Assembly (NCBI RefSeq): GCF_023015965.1
Contig: NZ_JALKAN010000002.1
Span: 1,054,001 to 1,118,000 of the forward strand
DNA from: Allomuricauda sp. F6463D
Lineage (GTDB): Bacteria; Bacteroidota; Bacteroidia; Flavobacteriales; Flavobacteriaceae
Reading direction: 5' to 3'
Length of the DNA: 64,000 nucleotides
Shown: positions 27,729 to 37,378 of the stretch, piece after piece
Position numbering within the stretch: position 1 is the first letter of the stretch
How the letters are laid out: each line of letters starts with the position of its first letter
The notes under the pieces: model-generated
Told to the model about the DNA's origin: nothing
Seen by the model: the letters and a program-made list of their open reading frames with translations, nothing else
Database searches by the model: none
Program-made: the position numbers and the translations under genes

Positions 27729-30218
27729 ATGCCAAAGAATTTAGTTATTGTAGAGTCCCCTGCCAAGGCTAAGACCATTGAACGATTTTTAGGAAAAGAT
27801 TTTCAAGTGGAGTCGAGTTTTGGTCATATCGCAGATCTTCCGTCCAAAGAACTTGGGGTAGATGTGGAAAATGATTTTAAGCCAAAATATACCGTTGACA
27901 AGGAAAAGAAAGCCTTGGTGAAAAAACTTCGGGACCTGGCAAAAAAAGCAGATATTATTTGGCTGGCGAGTGATGAAGACCGCGAAGGAGAAGCTATTTC
28001 TTGGCATTTGGCCGAAGAATTGAAATTGGATAAAAACAAGACCAAACGAATTGTTTTTAACTCCATTACCAAATCGGCAATTCAAAAAGCAATTGAAAAC
28101 CCGAGGGACATTAATTACAACTTGGTAAACGCACAACAAGCCCGTAGGGTGTTGGATCGCTTGGTGGGGTACGAACTCTCACCGGTTTTGTGGAAAAAGA
28201 TTAAACCCGGTCTTTCTGCAGGTCGTGTGCAATCTGTTGCAGTTCGACTTATTGTGGAGCGAGAACGGGAAATAGATGGTTTTACACCAGAAGCATCGTT
28301 CAGGGTTAAAGCGGAATTTAAAACAGATGGTGGAAACGCCTTTGCCGCCAAATTGAATAAATCTTTTCCTACTAAGGAGGCTGCTGAGAAATTTTTAAAA
28401 GAAAACATAGGTGCGGATTTTTCAGTTTCCGAACTGGCCAAAAAACCAGCTAAGAAATCTCCGGCTGCACCATTTACTACATCTACCTTGCAACAGGAAG
28501 CTTCAAGAAAACTTTATTTTTCGGTGAGTCGAACTATGCAAGTGGCACAGCGGTTGTATGAGGCAGGTCTTATTACCTATATGAGAACGGATAGTGTTAA
28601 CCTTTCTAAAGAAGCACTATCTGCGGCAAAGAATGCCATTGTGGAAAACTACGGCGAAAACTATAGTCAAACCAGAAATTTTACCGGAAAATCCAAAGGC
28701 GCCCAAGAAGCTCACGAAGCCATTCGTCCAACCGATATGAAATTACAGTCGCCACAGCTGGAGCGCGACCAGGAAAAATTGTATGAACTTATCTGGAAAC
28801 GTACCCTGGCCTCGCAAATGAGCGATGCCCAGTTGGAACGGACCAATGTTAGAATAGAAGCAAGCAGCCATAACGAAGAATTCACTGCAAACGGGGAAGT
28901 GGTTAAGTTTGATGGTTTCTTAAAAGTATACTTGGAAGGAACCGATGATGAAGAGGGTAGTGAGGAACAAGAAGGAATGCTACCGGCAATGAGTGTTGGG
29001 GAGCCACTTCAAAATGTGTTCATATCAGCGACCGAGCGATTTACCCGGCCACCTTACCGTTATTCTGAAGCCTCTTTGGTGAAGAAACTTGAAGAATTGG
29101 GCATTGGCCGACCTTCCACCTACGCACCAACAATCTCCACTATCCAAAACAGGGGTTATGTGGAAAAGGGTACCGTAGAAGGTTCCGAACGTAAATATAT
29201 TCAGTTGGTACTTGAAAACGATAAAGTTTCAGATAAACAATTGACCGAAATGGTGGGGTCAGAGAAGGGAAAAATTGTCCCGACCGATATTGGGATGATC
29301 GTAAACGATTTTTTGGTGACCCATTTCACTCAAATTTTGGATTATAATTTTACTGCTCAAGTAGAAGGAGATTTTGATGAGATAGCCTCGGGAGATGAAG
29401 ATTGGCAAGAAATGATGAAAAATTTCTACAAAGATTTTCATCCCAACGTTTTGGAAGTACAAGAAAATGCTGAACGTGCCAGTGGTGAACGTATATTGGG
29501 CACGGACCCAAAATCAGGACGACAGGTTTCCGTAAGATTGGGTCGTTTTGGACCAATGGTGCAAATTGGCACTGTGGACGATGAAGAAAAACCAGAGTTT
29601 GCGAGTTTACTTCCTGATCAATCATTAGGAACAATTACTTTTGATGAAGCGATGACGCTTTTCGAGCTACCTAGAAAGTTAGGGGTTTATGAAGGAGAAG
29701 AGGTCGAAGCAAATGTTGGGCGGTATGGTCCTTATGTGAGATTTGGCAAAAAATTTATTTCACTGGCCAAGGGCGAAAGCGCTTTCGATGTGGATATGGA
29801 TCGCGCCATAGAACTAATCCAAGAAAAGCAAAAGGCAGATGCGCCGATTGCGGCTTATGAAGGAAAGGATGTTACCAAAGGTAAAGGCAGGTTTGGTCCA
29901 TTTATCAAATGGGACGGTATGTTTATCAATGTGAACAAAAAATATGACTTTGATAATCTGTCCGAAGGGGATATTGCTGAATTGATCGAGGCCAAAAAGA
30001 AAAAGGAGGCCGAGAAATTGATTCAAGAATGGCCCGAAGAAAAAATTAGGATAGAAAAAGCCCGTTGGGGCAGACATAATATTATTAAAGGTAAGGTCAA
30101 AGTAGAGATTTCCAAAGATGTTGATGCAACAAAAGTAACTTTGGAAGAGGCGCAGGCCCTATTGGAAAAGAAATCACCAAAGAAAAAAGCCAAAACAAAA
30201 GCAAAAGCTAAGAAATAG
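27729..30218 (+). CDS. topA: DNA topoisomerase I
   Basis: Type IA topoisomerase that relaxes negative supercoils. The Toprim domain starts with VIVESPAKAKTIE (catalytic E9) and contains the acidic SDEDREGEA triad. The strand-cleaving tyrosine is Y284 in ITYMRTDS. Instead of the four-cysteine zinc fingers of E. coli TopA, the C-terminal third carries several repeats of the GRFGPMVQIG / GRYGPYVRFG / GRFGPFIKWD type and ends in a Lys/Ala-rich basic tail (SPKKKAKTKAKAKK), the usual Bacteroidetes form. At 829 residues it is complete. The arginase-fold gene follows after one base. Confidence 0.97.
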   Translation: MPKNLVIVESPAKAKTIERFLGKDFQVESSFGHIADLPSKELGVDVENDFKPKYTVDKEKKALVKKLRDLAKKADIIWLASDEDREGEAISWHLAEELKLDKNKTKRIVFNSITKSAIQKAIENPRDINYNLVNAQQARRVLDRLVGYELSPVLWKKIKPGLSAGRVQSVAVRLIVEREREIDGFTPEASFRVKAEFKTDGGNAFAAKLNKSFPTKEAAEKFLKENIGADFSVSELAKKPAKKSPAAPFTTSTLQQEASRKLYFSVSRTMQVAQRLYEAGLITYMRTDSVNLSKEALSAAKNAIVENYGENYSQTRNFTGKSKGAQEAHEAIRPTDMKLQSPQLERDQEKLYELIWKRTLASQMSDAQLERTNVRIEASSHNEEFTANGEVVKFDGFLKVYLEGTDDEEGSEEQEGMLPAMSVGEPLQNVFISATERFTRPPYRYSEASLVKKLEELGIGRPSTYAPTISTIQNRGYVEKGTVEGSERKYIQLVLENDKVSDKQLTEMVGSEKGKIVPTDIGMIVNDFLVTHFTQILDYNFTAQVEGDFDEIASGDEDWQEMMKNFYKDFHPNVLEVQENAERASGERILGTDPKSGRQVSVRLGRFGPMVQIGTVDDEEKPEFASLLPDQSLGTITFDEAMTLFELPRKLGVYEGEEVEANVGRYGPYVRFGKKFISLAKGESAFDVDMDRAIELIQEKQKADAPIAAYEGKDVTKGKGRFGPFIKWDGMFINVNKKYDFDNLSEGDIAELIEAKKKKEAEKLIQEWPEEKIRIEKARWGRHNIIKGKVKVEISKDVDATKVTLEEAQALLEKKSPKKKAKTKAKAKK

Positions 30219-30219
30219 T

Positions 30220-31377
30220 ATGGCCTTCGATTTTCTGGTTCCGGTCAAGGACAAAGTATTGGCGCATTCCGAATTGTTGCCAGAACAAGCATTGGGCAAA
30301 AACATCCATATGCACACAGAAAGGGATGGACTTCCGGTATTTGCTCATGCCGATGTAGCCATTTTTGGTGTAATGGAGTCCAGAAATGCATTTGAAAAAA
30401 AGCCTGAAAAACTTGATTTAGGCGAAGTTCGTATTCAACTCTACCGCTTAATGATGGGCAATTGGAATTCCAACATTATCGATATTGGTGATGTTGAAGA
30501 AGGAGATACAGTTGAAGACACCTATTTTGTAGTCAAGGAAATCGTGGCGGGACTTCTTGAAGAAAATATTATACCTATCGTATTGGGACTTACTCAAGAT
30601 ATTACGTTCCCAACATATCGTGCTTTTGATAAAATCAAGAACATGGTAAATCTTGTCTCCATTGATAGTCGTTTTGACTTTGGAGAGGACGATGAGCTCA
30701 TCTCATCACATTCCTACATGAGCAGGATAATTACGGATAAGCCTAACAATCTTTTTAATTTTTCCAATATTGGATACCAGAGTTATTTCAATGCCCAGGA
30801 AGAAAAGGATTTGATGGAGCGACTTTTTTTTGACGCATATCGGTTGGGTGAAATTGCAGCGAATATAGAACTGGCAGAACCAGTATTGCGCAGCAGCGAT
30901 ATTGTTAGCCTAGATTTACGTGCAGTACGGGCAAGTGAAATGGGAATGACCAAAAACTTTTCCCCGAACGGTTTTACCGGAAGGGAAATATGTGCCATTG
31001 CCCGTTATGCCGGTATAAGTGATAAAGTCTCTTTGTTTGGGATTTACGAAGGGGAAAATTCACATCAAACATTTCAAATGATTGCCCAGATCATTTGGTA
31101 TTTTATAGAGGGGCTGAGTTTTAGGATAAAAGAATACCCTAGCTCTAAGAATGAAGACTTCACTAAATTTACTGTACCCACGGACACGGAAGAACTTATC
31201 TTTTTTAAAAGTCATGTCACAGAACGCTGGTGGGTAGAAGTACCAACAATTTTAGTAGAACATACTAAAACAAATTCGGTGGCGTTATTACCTTGCACCG
31301 AAGAGGACTATCTGGATGCTTGCAACCAGACCATTCCTGAAAGGTGGTTCAAAGCTTATAGAAAAGGTTTGAACTAA
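30220..31377 (+). CDS. Arginase/agmatinase-fold protein with degenerate metal site (usually annotated formimidoylglutamase)
   Basis: A 385-residue member of the ureohydrolase superfamily by overall pattern, but the manganese-binding motifs are eroded. The GGDHS segment is LGLTQD (122-127, no histidine). The DxHxD segment is D149-S-R-F-D153 (histidine replaced by serine/arginine context). The SxDxDxxDP segment is S230-L-D232-L-R-A-V (second aspartate replaced by R234). Three of the six usual metal ligands are therefore missing, which argues against classic hydrolase activity. The start codon follows the topA stop by one base, so it is cotranscribed with topA, and gldK lies 121 bases downstream. 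A structural, regulatory or secretion-linked role is possible; the common name should not be taken as function. Confidence 0.82.
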   Translation: MAFDFLVPVKDKVLAHSELLPEQALGKNIHMHTERDGLPVFAHADVAIFGVMESRNAFEKKPEKLDLGEVRIQLYRLMMGNWNSNIIDIGDVEEGDTVEDTYFVVKEIVAGLLEENIIPIVLGLTQDITFPTYRAFDKIKNMVNLVSIDSRFDFGEDDELISSHSYMSRIITDKPNNLFNFSNIGYQSYFNAQEEKDLMERLFFDAYRLGEIAANIELAEPVLRSSDIVSLDLRAVRASEMGMTKNFSPNGFTGREICAIARYAGISDKVSLFGIYEGENSHQTFQMIAQIIWYFIEGLSFRIKEYPSSKNEDFTKFTVPTDTEELIFFKSHVTERWWVEVPTILVEHTKTNSVALLPCTEEDYLDACNQTIPERWFKAYRKGLN

Positions 31378-31498
31378 TTAAATTTATTTTTGACCATTAA
31401 TTGTGTTTGCACAATAATTTAATCAAAAATCAGTTTTGAGAGTAATGAATTTGTGTAGTACAGTTGTAAATCTTGAATCGAATAATTTAACCTAAAGT

Positions 31499-32875
31499 AT
31501 GAGAAAGCTATTCTTTTCATCTATAGCACTTGTTTTTTTGCTTACCAGTTGTGGCTCTAAATCAAGATCAAAAGGTGAACTAGTTGGGGTCCAGGGAAAA
31601 AAATGGCATCCAGAAAAGCCTTATGGGATGGAGCTGATTCCCCGTGGCGCATTTGTAATGGGTAAGGCCGAAGAGGATCAGGCAAAAGTATTGAACGCTC
31701 CCACAAGAACGGTTACCGTAAGGTCCTTTTATATGGATGATACGGAAATCACTAATAGTGAGTACCGCCAGTTTGTGGAGTGGGTCAAGGATTCCATTGT
31801 AAGGACAAGGTTGGCCATTTTGGCCGACGAGTTGGGCATTGGCCCGGAAGATGAAGGTATAGGTGAGTATGCCTTTAAGGATACCGATACAACTGAACTT
31901 TCGGCATACGATAAGTATATGCTTGATAATTATGCTGGTCTTGGAGAGACTGGATATGAAGGAAGGTCATTGAATAAGGATGTAGACCTTGTGTGGGATA
32001 CTTCCGAATATCCTGATGAGTATTACTCTGAGATAATGGATTCTATATACCTTCCAGAAGAAGAAAGTTACAATGGATTGAGAAGTGTTGATGTAACCAA
32101 AATCAAGTATAAGTACAGTTGGATGGATATCGAGGCGGCTGCCCGAGCAAGAACTGGTAACAGAAAGGATTTTATCAAGCAAGAAGAGCTTGAAATCTAT
32201 CCAGATACCACCGTATGGATTCGAGATTTTGAATATAGTTACAATGAGCCAATGCACAACGATTACTTTTGGCACGATGCTTACAGTGATTATCCTGTAG
32301 TAGGGGTAAACTGGATGCAGGCAAAAGCTTTCTGTAACTGGAGAACAAAATTTAAGAACGATGATCAAAAAAGTCGTGGAAAGCAGTTTGTTAACCAATT
32401 TAGATTGCCAACCGAAGCCGAATGGGAATATGCGGCCAGAGGTGGTATCGAAGGAGGTTCATATCCTTGGGGTGGTCCATATGTAATCAGTGATACAGGA
32501 TGTTTTATGGCCAACTTTAAACCACAACGTGGTGATTATGCAGCCGATGCGGCCTTGTATACGGTAGAGGCGAAATCTTTCGAGCCTAATGATTATAACC
32601 TCTATAATATGGCTGGAAACGTTTCAGAATGGACAAACTCAAGTTTTGACCCCGGCGCTTACGAATATTTGTCTACCATGAACCCGAACATCGGTTCACA
32701 GGATAATCAAAGAAAAGTAATCCGTGGAGGATCTTGGAAAGATGTAGCATATTTTCTTCAGGTAAGTACAAGAGATTATGAATACCAGGATTCCGCAAGA
32801 AGCTATATCGGATTTAGAACCGTTCAGGATTACATGGGAGAAGAAGATTCTACCGACGGAAGAAGTGGATTATAA
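31499..32875 (+). CDS. gldK: Gliding motility / type IX secretion lipoprotein GldK
   Basis: Outer-membrane lipoprotein that forms the periplasmic ring of the type IX secretion system together with GldN. The signal ends in lipobox LTSC (C18). The rest is a formylglycine-generating-enzyme/sulfatase-modifying-factor fold: ELIPRGAFVMGK, DDTEITNSEYRQFVEW, PVVGVNWMQAKAFCNWR, RLPTEAEWEYAARGG, YNMAGNVSEWTNS, VIRGGSWKD and SYIGFRTV. At 458 residues the length is normal. It is the first gene of gldK-gldL-gldM-gldN. Confidence 0.96.
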   Translation: MRKLFFSSIALVFLLTSCGSKSRSKGELVGVQGKKWHPEKPYGMELIPRGAFVMGKAEEDQAKVLNAPTRTVTVRSFYMDDTEITNSEYRQFVEWVKDSIVRTRLAILADELGIGPEDEGIGEYAFKDTDTTELSAYDKYMLDNYAGLGETGYEGRSLNKDVDLVWDTSEYPDEYYSEIMDSIYLPEEESYNGLRSVDVTKIKYKYSWMDIEAAARARTGNRKDFIKQEELEIYPDTTVWIRDFEYSYNEPMHNDYFWHDAYSDYPVVGVNWMQAKAFCNWRTKFKNDDQKSRGKQFVNQFRLPTEAEWEYAARGGIEGGSYPWGGPYVISDTGCFMANFKPQRGDYAADAALYTVEAKSFEPNDYNLYNMAGNVSEWTNSSFDPGAYEYLSTMNPNIGSQDNQRKVIRGGSWKDVAYFLQVSTRDYEYQDSARSYIGFRTVQDYMGEEDSTDGRSGL

Positions 32876-32960
32876 AAAAAGAATAAGGGAACATTATATA
32901 AATTACAAGTAAAACCAGTAACCAAATACTTATTTATATAACTTAATTAAAATTAGAATT

Positions 32961-33629
32961 ATGGCGCAGTCAAAATCAACAAAAAAGCTATTTAATATGG
33001 CCTACGGGCTAGGAGCATCGGTAGTAATTATTGGTGCATTGTTCAAGATTCTTCACTGGGAAGTAGATCTTGGGTTTATGAAATTAGGAGGATCACTTCT
33101 TCTTGCTATTGGACTTATTACAGAAGCATTGATCTTTGCCATCTCTGCATTTGAACCAGTAGATGATGAATTCGATTGGTCTTTGGTATATCCGGAATTG
33201 GCCGGTGGTGAGGCGGATGCTTCTAGAAAACAAGAAGCTAAAGATGCTCAAGAAACTGAAGGACTACTTTCTAAAAAATTGGATAACCTTCTTAAAGAAG
33301 CAAAAATCGATTCTGATCTTTTTGCCAACTTGGGAGAAAGTATCAAAAGTTTTGAAGGTGCTGCCAAGAATATTACTCCAACTACGGACGCCATTCAGCA
33401 CACTAAAAAATACTCTGAGGAATTGTCTCATGCTGCAGCTCAAATGGAATCTTTGAACAGTTTGTACAAAGTTCAATTGGAAAGTGCTAGCAGACAAGCT
33501 TCCATAAACGAGGAAGTAGTTCAGAATGCAGGTGCTTTGAAAGACCAAATGGAGTCTTTGGCAACTAACCTTTCTTCTTTGAATGGAGTATACGGAGGTA
33601 TGCTTACTGCTATGGGCGGTAAAATCTAA
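32961..33629 (+). CDS. gldL: Type IX secretion motor protein GldL
   Basis: Inner-membrane stator protein that, with GldM, converts proton flow into the motion that drives type IX secretion and gliding. Two transmembrane helices lie near the N-terminus (about residues 13-31 and 40-64). The second carries a buried glutamate, E55 in GLITEALIF, which corresponds by position to the glutamate known to be essential for proton passage in Flavobacterium GldL. The remaining 150 residues form a cytoplasmic helical part. The 222-residue length and the position between gldK and gldM are typical. Confidence 0.96.
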   Translation: MAQSKSTKKLFNMAYGLGASVVIIGALFKILHWEVDLGFMKLGGSLLLAIGLITEALIFAISAFEPVDDEFDWSLVYPELAGGEADASRKQEAKDAQETEGLLSKKLDNLLKEAKIDSDLFANLGESIKSFEGAAKNITPTTDAIQHTKKYSEELSHAAAQMESLNSLYKVQLESASRQASINEEVVQNAGALKDQMESLATNLSSLNGVYGGMLTAMGGKI

Positions 33630-33694
33630 TTAGAGGTTTTAATCAACAGAAAACAAACCAAATCAAATTATTTATTAAATCTAATTAGAAAAAC

Positions 33695-35275
33695 ATGGCA
33701 GGAGGAAAACAAACACCACGTCAGAAGATGATCAACCTTATGTATTTGATCTTCATAGCGATGTTGGCACTTAATATGAGCAAGGAAGTACTCGCAGCTT
33801 TCGGATTAATGAACGAAAAGCTCGAAACTTCCAACACTAACATGGACTCCAACAACACCAGTTTTATGGCCAGTTTGGAAACAAAAGCTAGTGAAAACAC
33901 GGAGGAGTATGGTGAACTATACCAAAATGCTCAACAGATAAAAGAACTTTCAGATGCTTATTATAGTTATTTGGAAGGGTTGAAAAAAGAGATGACCGCA
34001 GATTTGGAAGACCCAAAAGATTATGTGGTTATGGATAAGTCGGATTATTTGGACCAAAAATTCTGGCAAGGAGATAAATTGACTCCGGCCGGAGAAGAGT
34101 TCATGGGCTTCATTAACAACTATCGTGATGGCGTGATCAATGCATTGCCAGCAGATGAGTTTGAAAGTTTGAAATCGGCTGTAGATACCCGTTTTGCTAC
34201 CAATGATGGTAAAAAAGACGATGGTAAAGTAGAGACTAGGGATGGTACTCGCCAAGATTGGATCAACTATCATTACGAAGGATTTCCACTGGTAGCCTCT
34301 TTAACAAAGTTGACACAGTTGCAGGCAGATATCAAAACTACTGAGCAAGAGGTGCTTAAAACCCTTTTGGAAGGTGAGTTGACAGAAGCAGTATCCTTAA
34401 CAAATTTCGCCAGTGCATTGGATGCACCTAAAACTGCTTATTATGCAGGAGAAAAATATACAGGTAAGATTATTGTTAGCAAAACTGACAGGACTTCTAC
34501 TCCTGTAAAGGCAGAGTTGACTTTGGACGGAAGACCATTGACCGAAGGTAAGGACTACGAATTGGAAGCAGGAGGAATCAAAATGTTGATCAGTGCCGGT
34601 ACTCCAGGAGATCATACAATCACAGGAACCATGACGTACATGCAAGATGGCCAAGAGGTACCAGTAGAAGTGAACAACACTTTTGCAACCATCTCTATGC
34701 CAAATGCAGCAGTTATTTCTGCAGATAAGATGAACGTGGTTTACCGAGGTGTGGCCAATCCAATGACGATATCAATTCCAGGTATTCCTGATAACAAGGT
34801 GACAGCTTCAGCTTCTGGTTTAAGCAGAAGAAGTGGTAGTAACTATGTTATGAACCCAGGTACAGGTAGATCTGTGACCATTACAGCTTCTGGTACTTTG
34901 CCAGATGGTAAAGGAATCAGTACTAAGTCTGAGTTCCGTATTAAGGATATTCCAAGGCCAAGTGGTACCGTTCGTGGAGAATCCGGAAGCATTAAAATGC
35001 CTAGGAAAAACCTTGAAATTGCAACAGTTAGTGCTATGTTGGAAGACTTTGATTTTGACTTGAACCTTGCTGTAGCTGAATTCAAGTTCAAAGTACCAGG
35101 TCAACCTACCGTAGTAGTAAAAGGAAATAAATTGGATGCCAGAGCCAAATCCGCACTTAGAAGAGCGGGTAGAGGAGAGTCTGTGCAGATATTCGATATC
35201 CAAGCTTACATCACAAACAACAAGAGCTACAAGTTGAAAAAAGTATCTCCGGTTGTGGTTGAGCTTACAAACTAA
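33695..35275 (+). CDS. gldM: Type IX secretion motor protein GldM
   Basis: Bitopic protein whose single N-terminal helix (about residues 13-33, MINLMYLIFIAMLALNMSKEVLAAF) packs into the GldL pentamer and whose long periplasmic stalk reaches toward GldK/GldN. The helical first domain (about 35-225) is followed by beta-rich Ig-like domains (about 230-526), beginning at DAPKTAYYAGEKYTGKI. The start MAGGKQTPRQKMINLMYLI is characteristic. It follows gldL by 65 bases and precedes gldN by 26. Confidence 0.97.
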   Translation: MAGGKQTPRQKMINLMYLIFIAMLALNMSKEVLAAFGLMNEKLETSNTNMDSNNTSFMASLETKASENTEEYGELYQNAQQIKELSDAYYSYLEGLKKEMTADLEDPKDYVVMDKSDYLDQKFWQGDKLTPAGEEFMGFINNYRDGVINALPADEFESLKSAVDTRFATNDGKKDDGKVETRDGTRQDWINYHYEGFPLVASLTKLTQLQADIKTTEQEVLKTLLEGELTEAVSLTNFASALDAPKTAYYAGEKYTGKIIVSKTDRTSTPVKAELTLDGRPLTEGKDYELEAGGIKMLISAGTPGDHTITGTMTYMQDGQEVPVEVNNTFATISMPNAAVISADKMNVVYRGVANPMTISIPGIPDNKVTASASGLSRRSGSNYVMNPGTGRSVTITASGTLPDGKGISTKSEFRIKDIPRPSGTVRGESGSIKMPRKNLEIATVSAMLEDFDFDLNLAVAEFKFKVPGQPTVVVKGNKLDARAKSALRRAGRGESVQIFDIQAYITNNKSYKLKKVSPVVVELTN

Positions 35276-35301
35276 GAAGTATAAAAAGTATACAAGTGAT
35301 C

Positions 35302-36204
35302 ATGAATTGGAAAAACGCATTGTTAATTGGATTGTTGGGCATACTGCCTGTATCAATCATGGCACAGGCAAACATTTTAAATGCCAAGTTGCCCGAAGAT
35401 ATAGGTAAAAAAACCCAAGCTCAGATAGAGCAAGATGCCGATGAACCTTTAGAGTACGGTTATGTGGATGATAGGGATATCCTTTGGTCCAAGACCGTTT
35501 GGGAAATCGTTGATCTTGATGAGCGAGTTAACTTTCCATTGTATTACCCGACTGATACCGTAGGTATTGGGAAAGACAGAAGGTCGCTGTACCACGTTTT
35601 GATGAAGAACATCAGAAATGGAAACCTTACAGAGGTTTATGCAGACTCCTACTTTACTGAAAAGAGAAAGTTGGAAGACCTTTCGGCAACCTTGAGCAAA
35701 GTGGATACCACGGACCTTGGGTACGAACAAGTAAATGCTGGTGAGCAGGTTTCCCCTGAGTTTATTAACAAAAGGGATCTTACCGCAGCAGATATTGAAG
35801 AGTACCGTATAAAAGGAATTTGGTTTTTCGATAAGCGACAAGGAGAACTTAAATTTCGATTATTGGGAATTGCACCCGTTGCACCCGATGTAAACTTTAT
35901 CGATGATGAGTCTGTTGATCCAGGGCAGAACAAAGTAGAATTGTTCTGGGTGTGGTATCCTGCGGCGCGTAAAATTTTACACGATGCCAAAGTATACAAC
36001 CAACGTAACTCTGCAAGACCTATATCTTTTGATGCACTGTTAAATGCGCGTCGTTTCAATGGTGTTATCTACAAGGAAGAAAATGTTCACGAAGATCGTG
36101 AAATAAAAGACTACATTTTTGATAATGCATTGTTCCAGCTCTTGGAAGCTCAAAGAATCAAAGAGGATATAAGAGACAGGGAACAAGATATGTGGGCATA
36201 TTAA
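35302..36204 (+). CDS. gldN: Gliding motility / type IX secretion protein GldN
   Basis: Periplasmic partner of GldK in the outer-membrane-associated ring of the type IX secretion system. A signal peptide ends around residue 23 (SIMAQA). Recognisable segments are DDRDILWSKTVWEIVDLDERVNFPLYYP near the N-terminus and KVELFWVWYPAARKILHDAKVYNQRNSARPISFDALLNARRFNGVIYKEEN near the C-terminus. I chose the ATG at 35302 (300 residues) over the GTG two codons earlier. It is the last gene of the gld operon and is followed by a strong terminator. Confidence 0.95.
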   Translation: MNWKNALLIGLLGILPVSIMAQANILNAKLPEDIGKKTQAQIEQDADEPLEYGYVDDRDILWSKTVWEIVDLDERVNFPLYYPTDTVGIGKDRRSLYHVLMKNIRNGNLTEVYADSYFTEKRKLEDLSATLSKVDTTDLGYEQVNAGEQVSPEFINKRDLTAADIEEYRIKGIWFFDKRQGELKFRLLGIAPVAPDVNFIDDESVDPGQNKVELFWVWYPAARKILHDAKVYNQRNSARPISFDALLNARRFNGVIYKEENVHEDREIKDYIFDNALFQLLEAQRIKEDIRDREQDMWAY

Positions 36205-36233
36205 TTGTTCATAAAAAATCCAATTCAATACAG

Positions 36234-36267
36234 CAAAAACGCCGCACTATGTGCGGCGTTTTTTTTT
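36234..36267 (+). terminator. Terminator of the gldKLMN operon
   Basis: A ten-base-pair GC-rich stem AACGCCGCAC-TAT-GTGCGGCGTT is followed by nine T. It is 30 bases behind the gldN stop codon. Confidence 0.93.
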
Positions 36268-36310
36268 ATTAAAACTGAAGCTTTAGTGTTAATAAAATGA
36301 ATCGGATGCC

Positions 36311-36318
36311 TAATTTTG
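36311..36318 (+). promoter_or_regulatory. Candidate -7 box of the FAD oxidoreductase gene
   Basis: TAATTTTG matches TAnnTTTG and ends four bases before the ATG, which would give a leaderless mRNA. There is no TTG at -33, so this may be chance. Confidence 0.3.
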
Positions 36319-36322
36319 TACT

Positions 36323-37378
36323 ATGTTGGATTATATAGTAGTAGGATTGGGGTTGGCAGGAATCTCTTTTTGTGAAACCTTGGAGAAAAAAGGTAAAACT
36401 TTTAAAGTAATCACCGATGAGTCACAAAAAGCTTCTCAAGTAGCGGGAGGATTGTACAACCCCGTAATATTGAAAAGATTTACCATGGCTTGGAAAGCCA
36501 AACAACAATTGGAGTTGGCCAAGCCATTCTACCAGCATTTGGAGGATAAGTTGGGCATAAAATTAGATAGTGAACTTCCAGTTTTGCGAAAATTTGCATC
36601 TGTGGAAGAGCAGAACGCATGGTTTGTAGCAGCCGACCGCCCTGAGTTGGATTATTTTCTATCCACCAAGATTCTACCGAATAATAATGATGAAATCGAT
36701 GCATCCCACGGCTTTGGCAAAGTAAAATATACCGGTAGGATTGATACAGGTAATATGGTGCGGTGCTATAGAAAATATTTGAAAGAAAAGGACCGACTGC
36801 ATGCCGAAACTTTCGATTTTAAATCCTTTACGAATGAGAATGAACACGTGTCCTATAAATCTCTTACCGCCAAAAACATTGTTTTTGCTTGTGGTTACGG
36901 GCTTAAACGAGACCCTTATTTTGGGTATTTACCCATGAACGGCACCAAAGGGGAGTTGTTGATCATTCATGCGCCGGATTATAGAGAAAAAAATGTGATC
37001 AAATCATCCGTTTTCACCATTCCAATGGAAGGAGACAGGTATTTGGTAGGAGCTACTTACAAATGGAAAGATAAAACCAATGTACCCACAGCGGAATCTA
37101 GACTTGAACTTGTTAAAAAACTAAAGACTTTTTTAAAATGTAATTTTGAAATTATTGATCATATTGCGGGAATTCGACCAACAGTTGTAGATCGTAGACC
37201 GTTGGTAGGGAGACATCCAAAACATAAAAATATCTATGTTTTAAATGGTTTTGGATCAAGAGGTGTGCTTATTGCTCCATACGCTTCAGGCCAATTGTAT
37301 GACTATATTGAAAATAACATAGCATTGCACCCTGAAATGGATATTGCAAGGTTCACTAAAAAATACTACCAAAATTAA
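36323..37378 (+). CDS. FAD-dependent oxidoreductase of the DAO (glycine oxidase-like) family
   Basis: A 351-residue flavoprotein with the dinucleotide-binding Rossmann motif at the extreme N-terminus (YIVVGLGLAGISFCETLEKKG), a second nucleotide contact at AKNIVFACGYG, and the C-terminal DAO signature VNGFGSRGVLIAPYASG-type segment (NGFGSRGVLIAP). DAO-family enzymes oxidise amino acids or N-methyl amino acids, or act on tRNA wobble bases in MnmC; the substrate here is not apparent. There is no signal peptide, so it is cytoplasmic. The stop overlaps that of the DUF983 gene tail-to-tail by four bases. Confidence 0.88.
   Translation: MLDYIVVGLGLAGISFCETLEKKGKTFKVITDESQKASQVAGGLYNPVILKRFTMAWKAKQQLELAKPFYQHLEDKLGIKLDSELPVLRKFASVEEQNAWFVAADRPELDYFLSTKILPNNNDEIDASHGFGKVKYTGRIDTGNMVRCYRKYLKEKDRLHAETFDFKSFTNENEHVSYKSLTAKNIVFACGYGLKRDPYFGYLPMNGTKGELLIIHAPDYREKNVIKSSVFTIPMEGDRYLVGATYKWKDKTNVPTAESRLELVKKLKTFLKCNFEIIDHIAGIRPTVVDRRPLVGRHPKHKNIYVLNGFGSRGVLIAPYASGQLYDYIENNIALHPEMDIARFTKKYYQN

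Noticed and set aside
30220-31377. Taking the arginase-fold protein as a working formimidoylglutamase
   Set aside because: The histidine and aspartate metal ligands are missing, and no histidine-degradation genes (hutH, hutU, hutI) are near.
31378-31498. Promoter boxes for gldK (TGAATTTG and nearby TTTG motifs)
   Set aside because: No motif fits TAnnTTTG with a TTG at 17-23 bases, so I did not list one.
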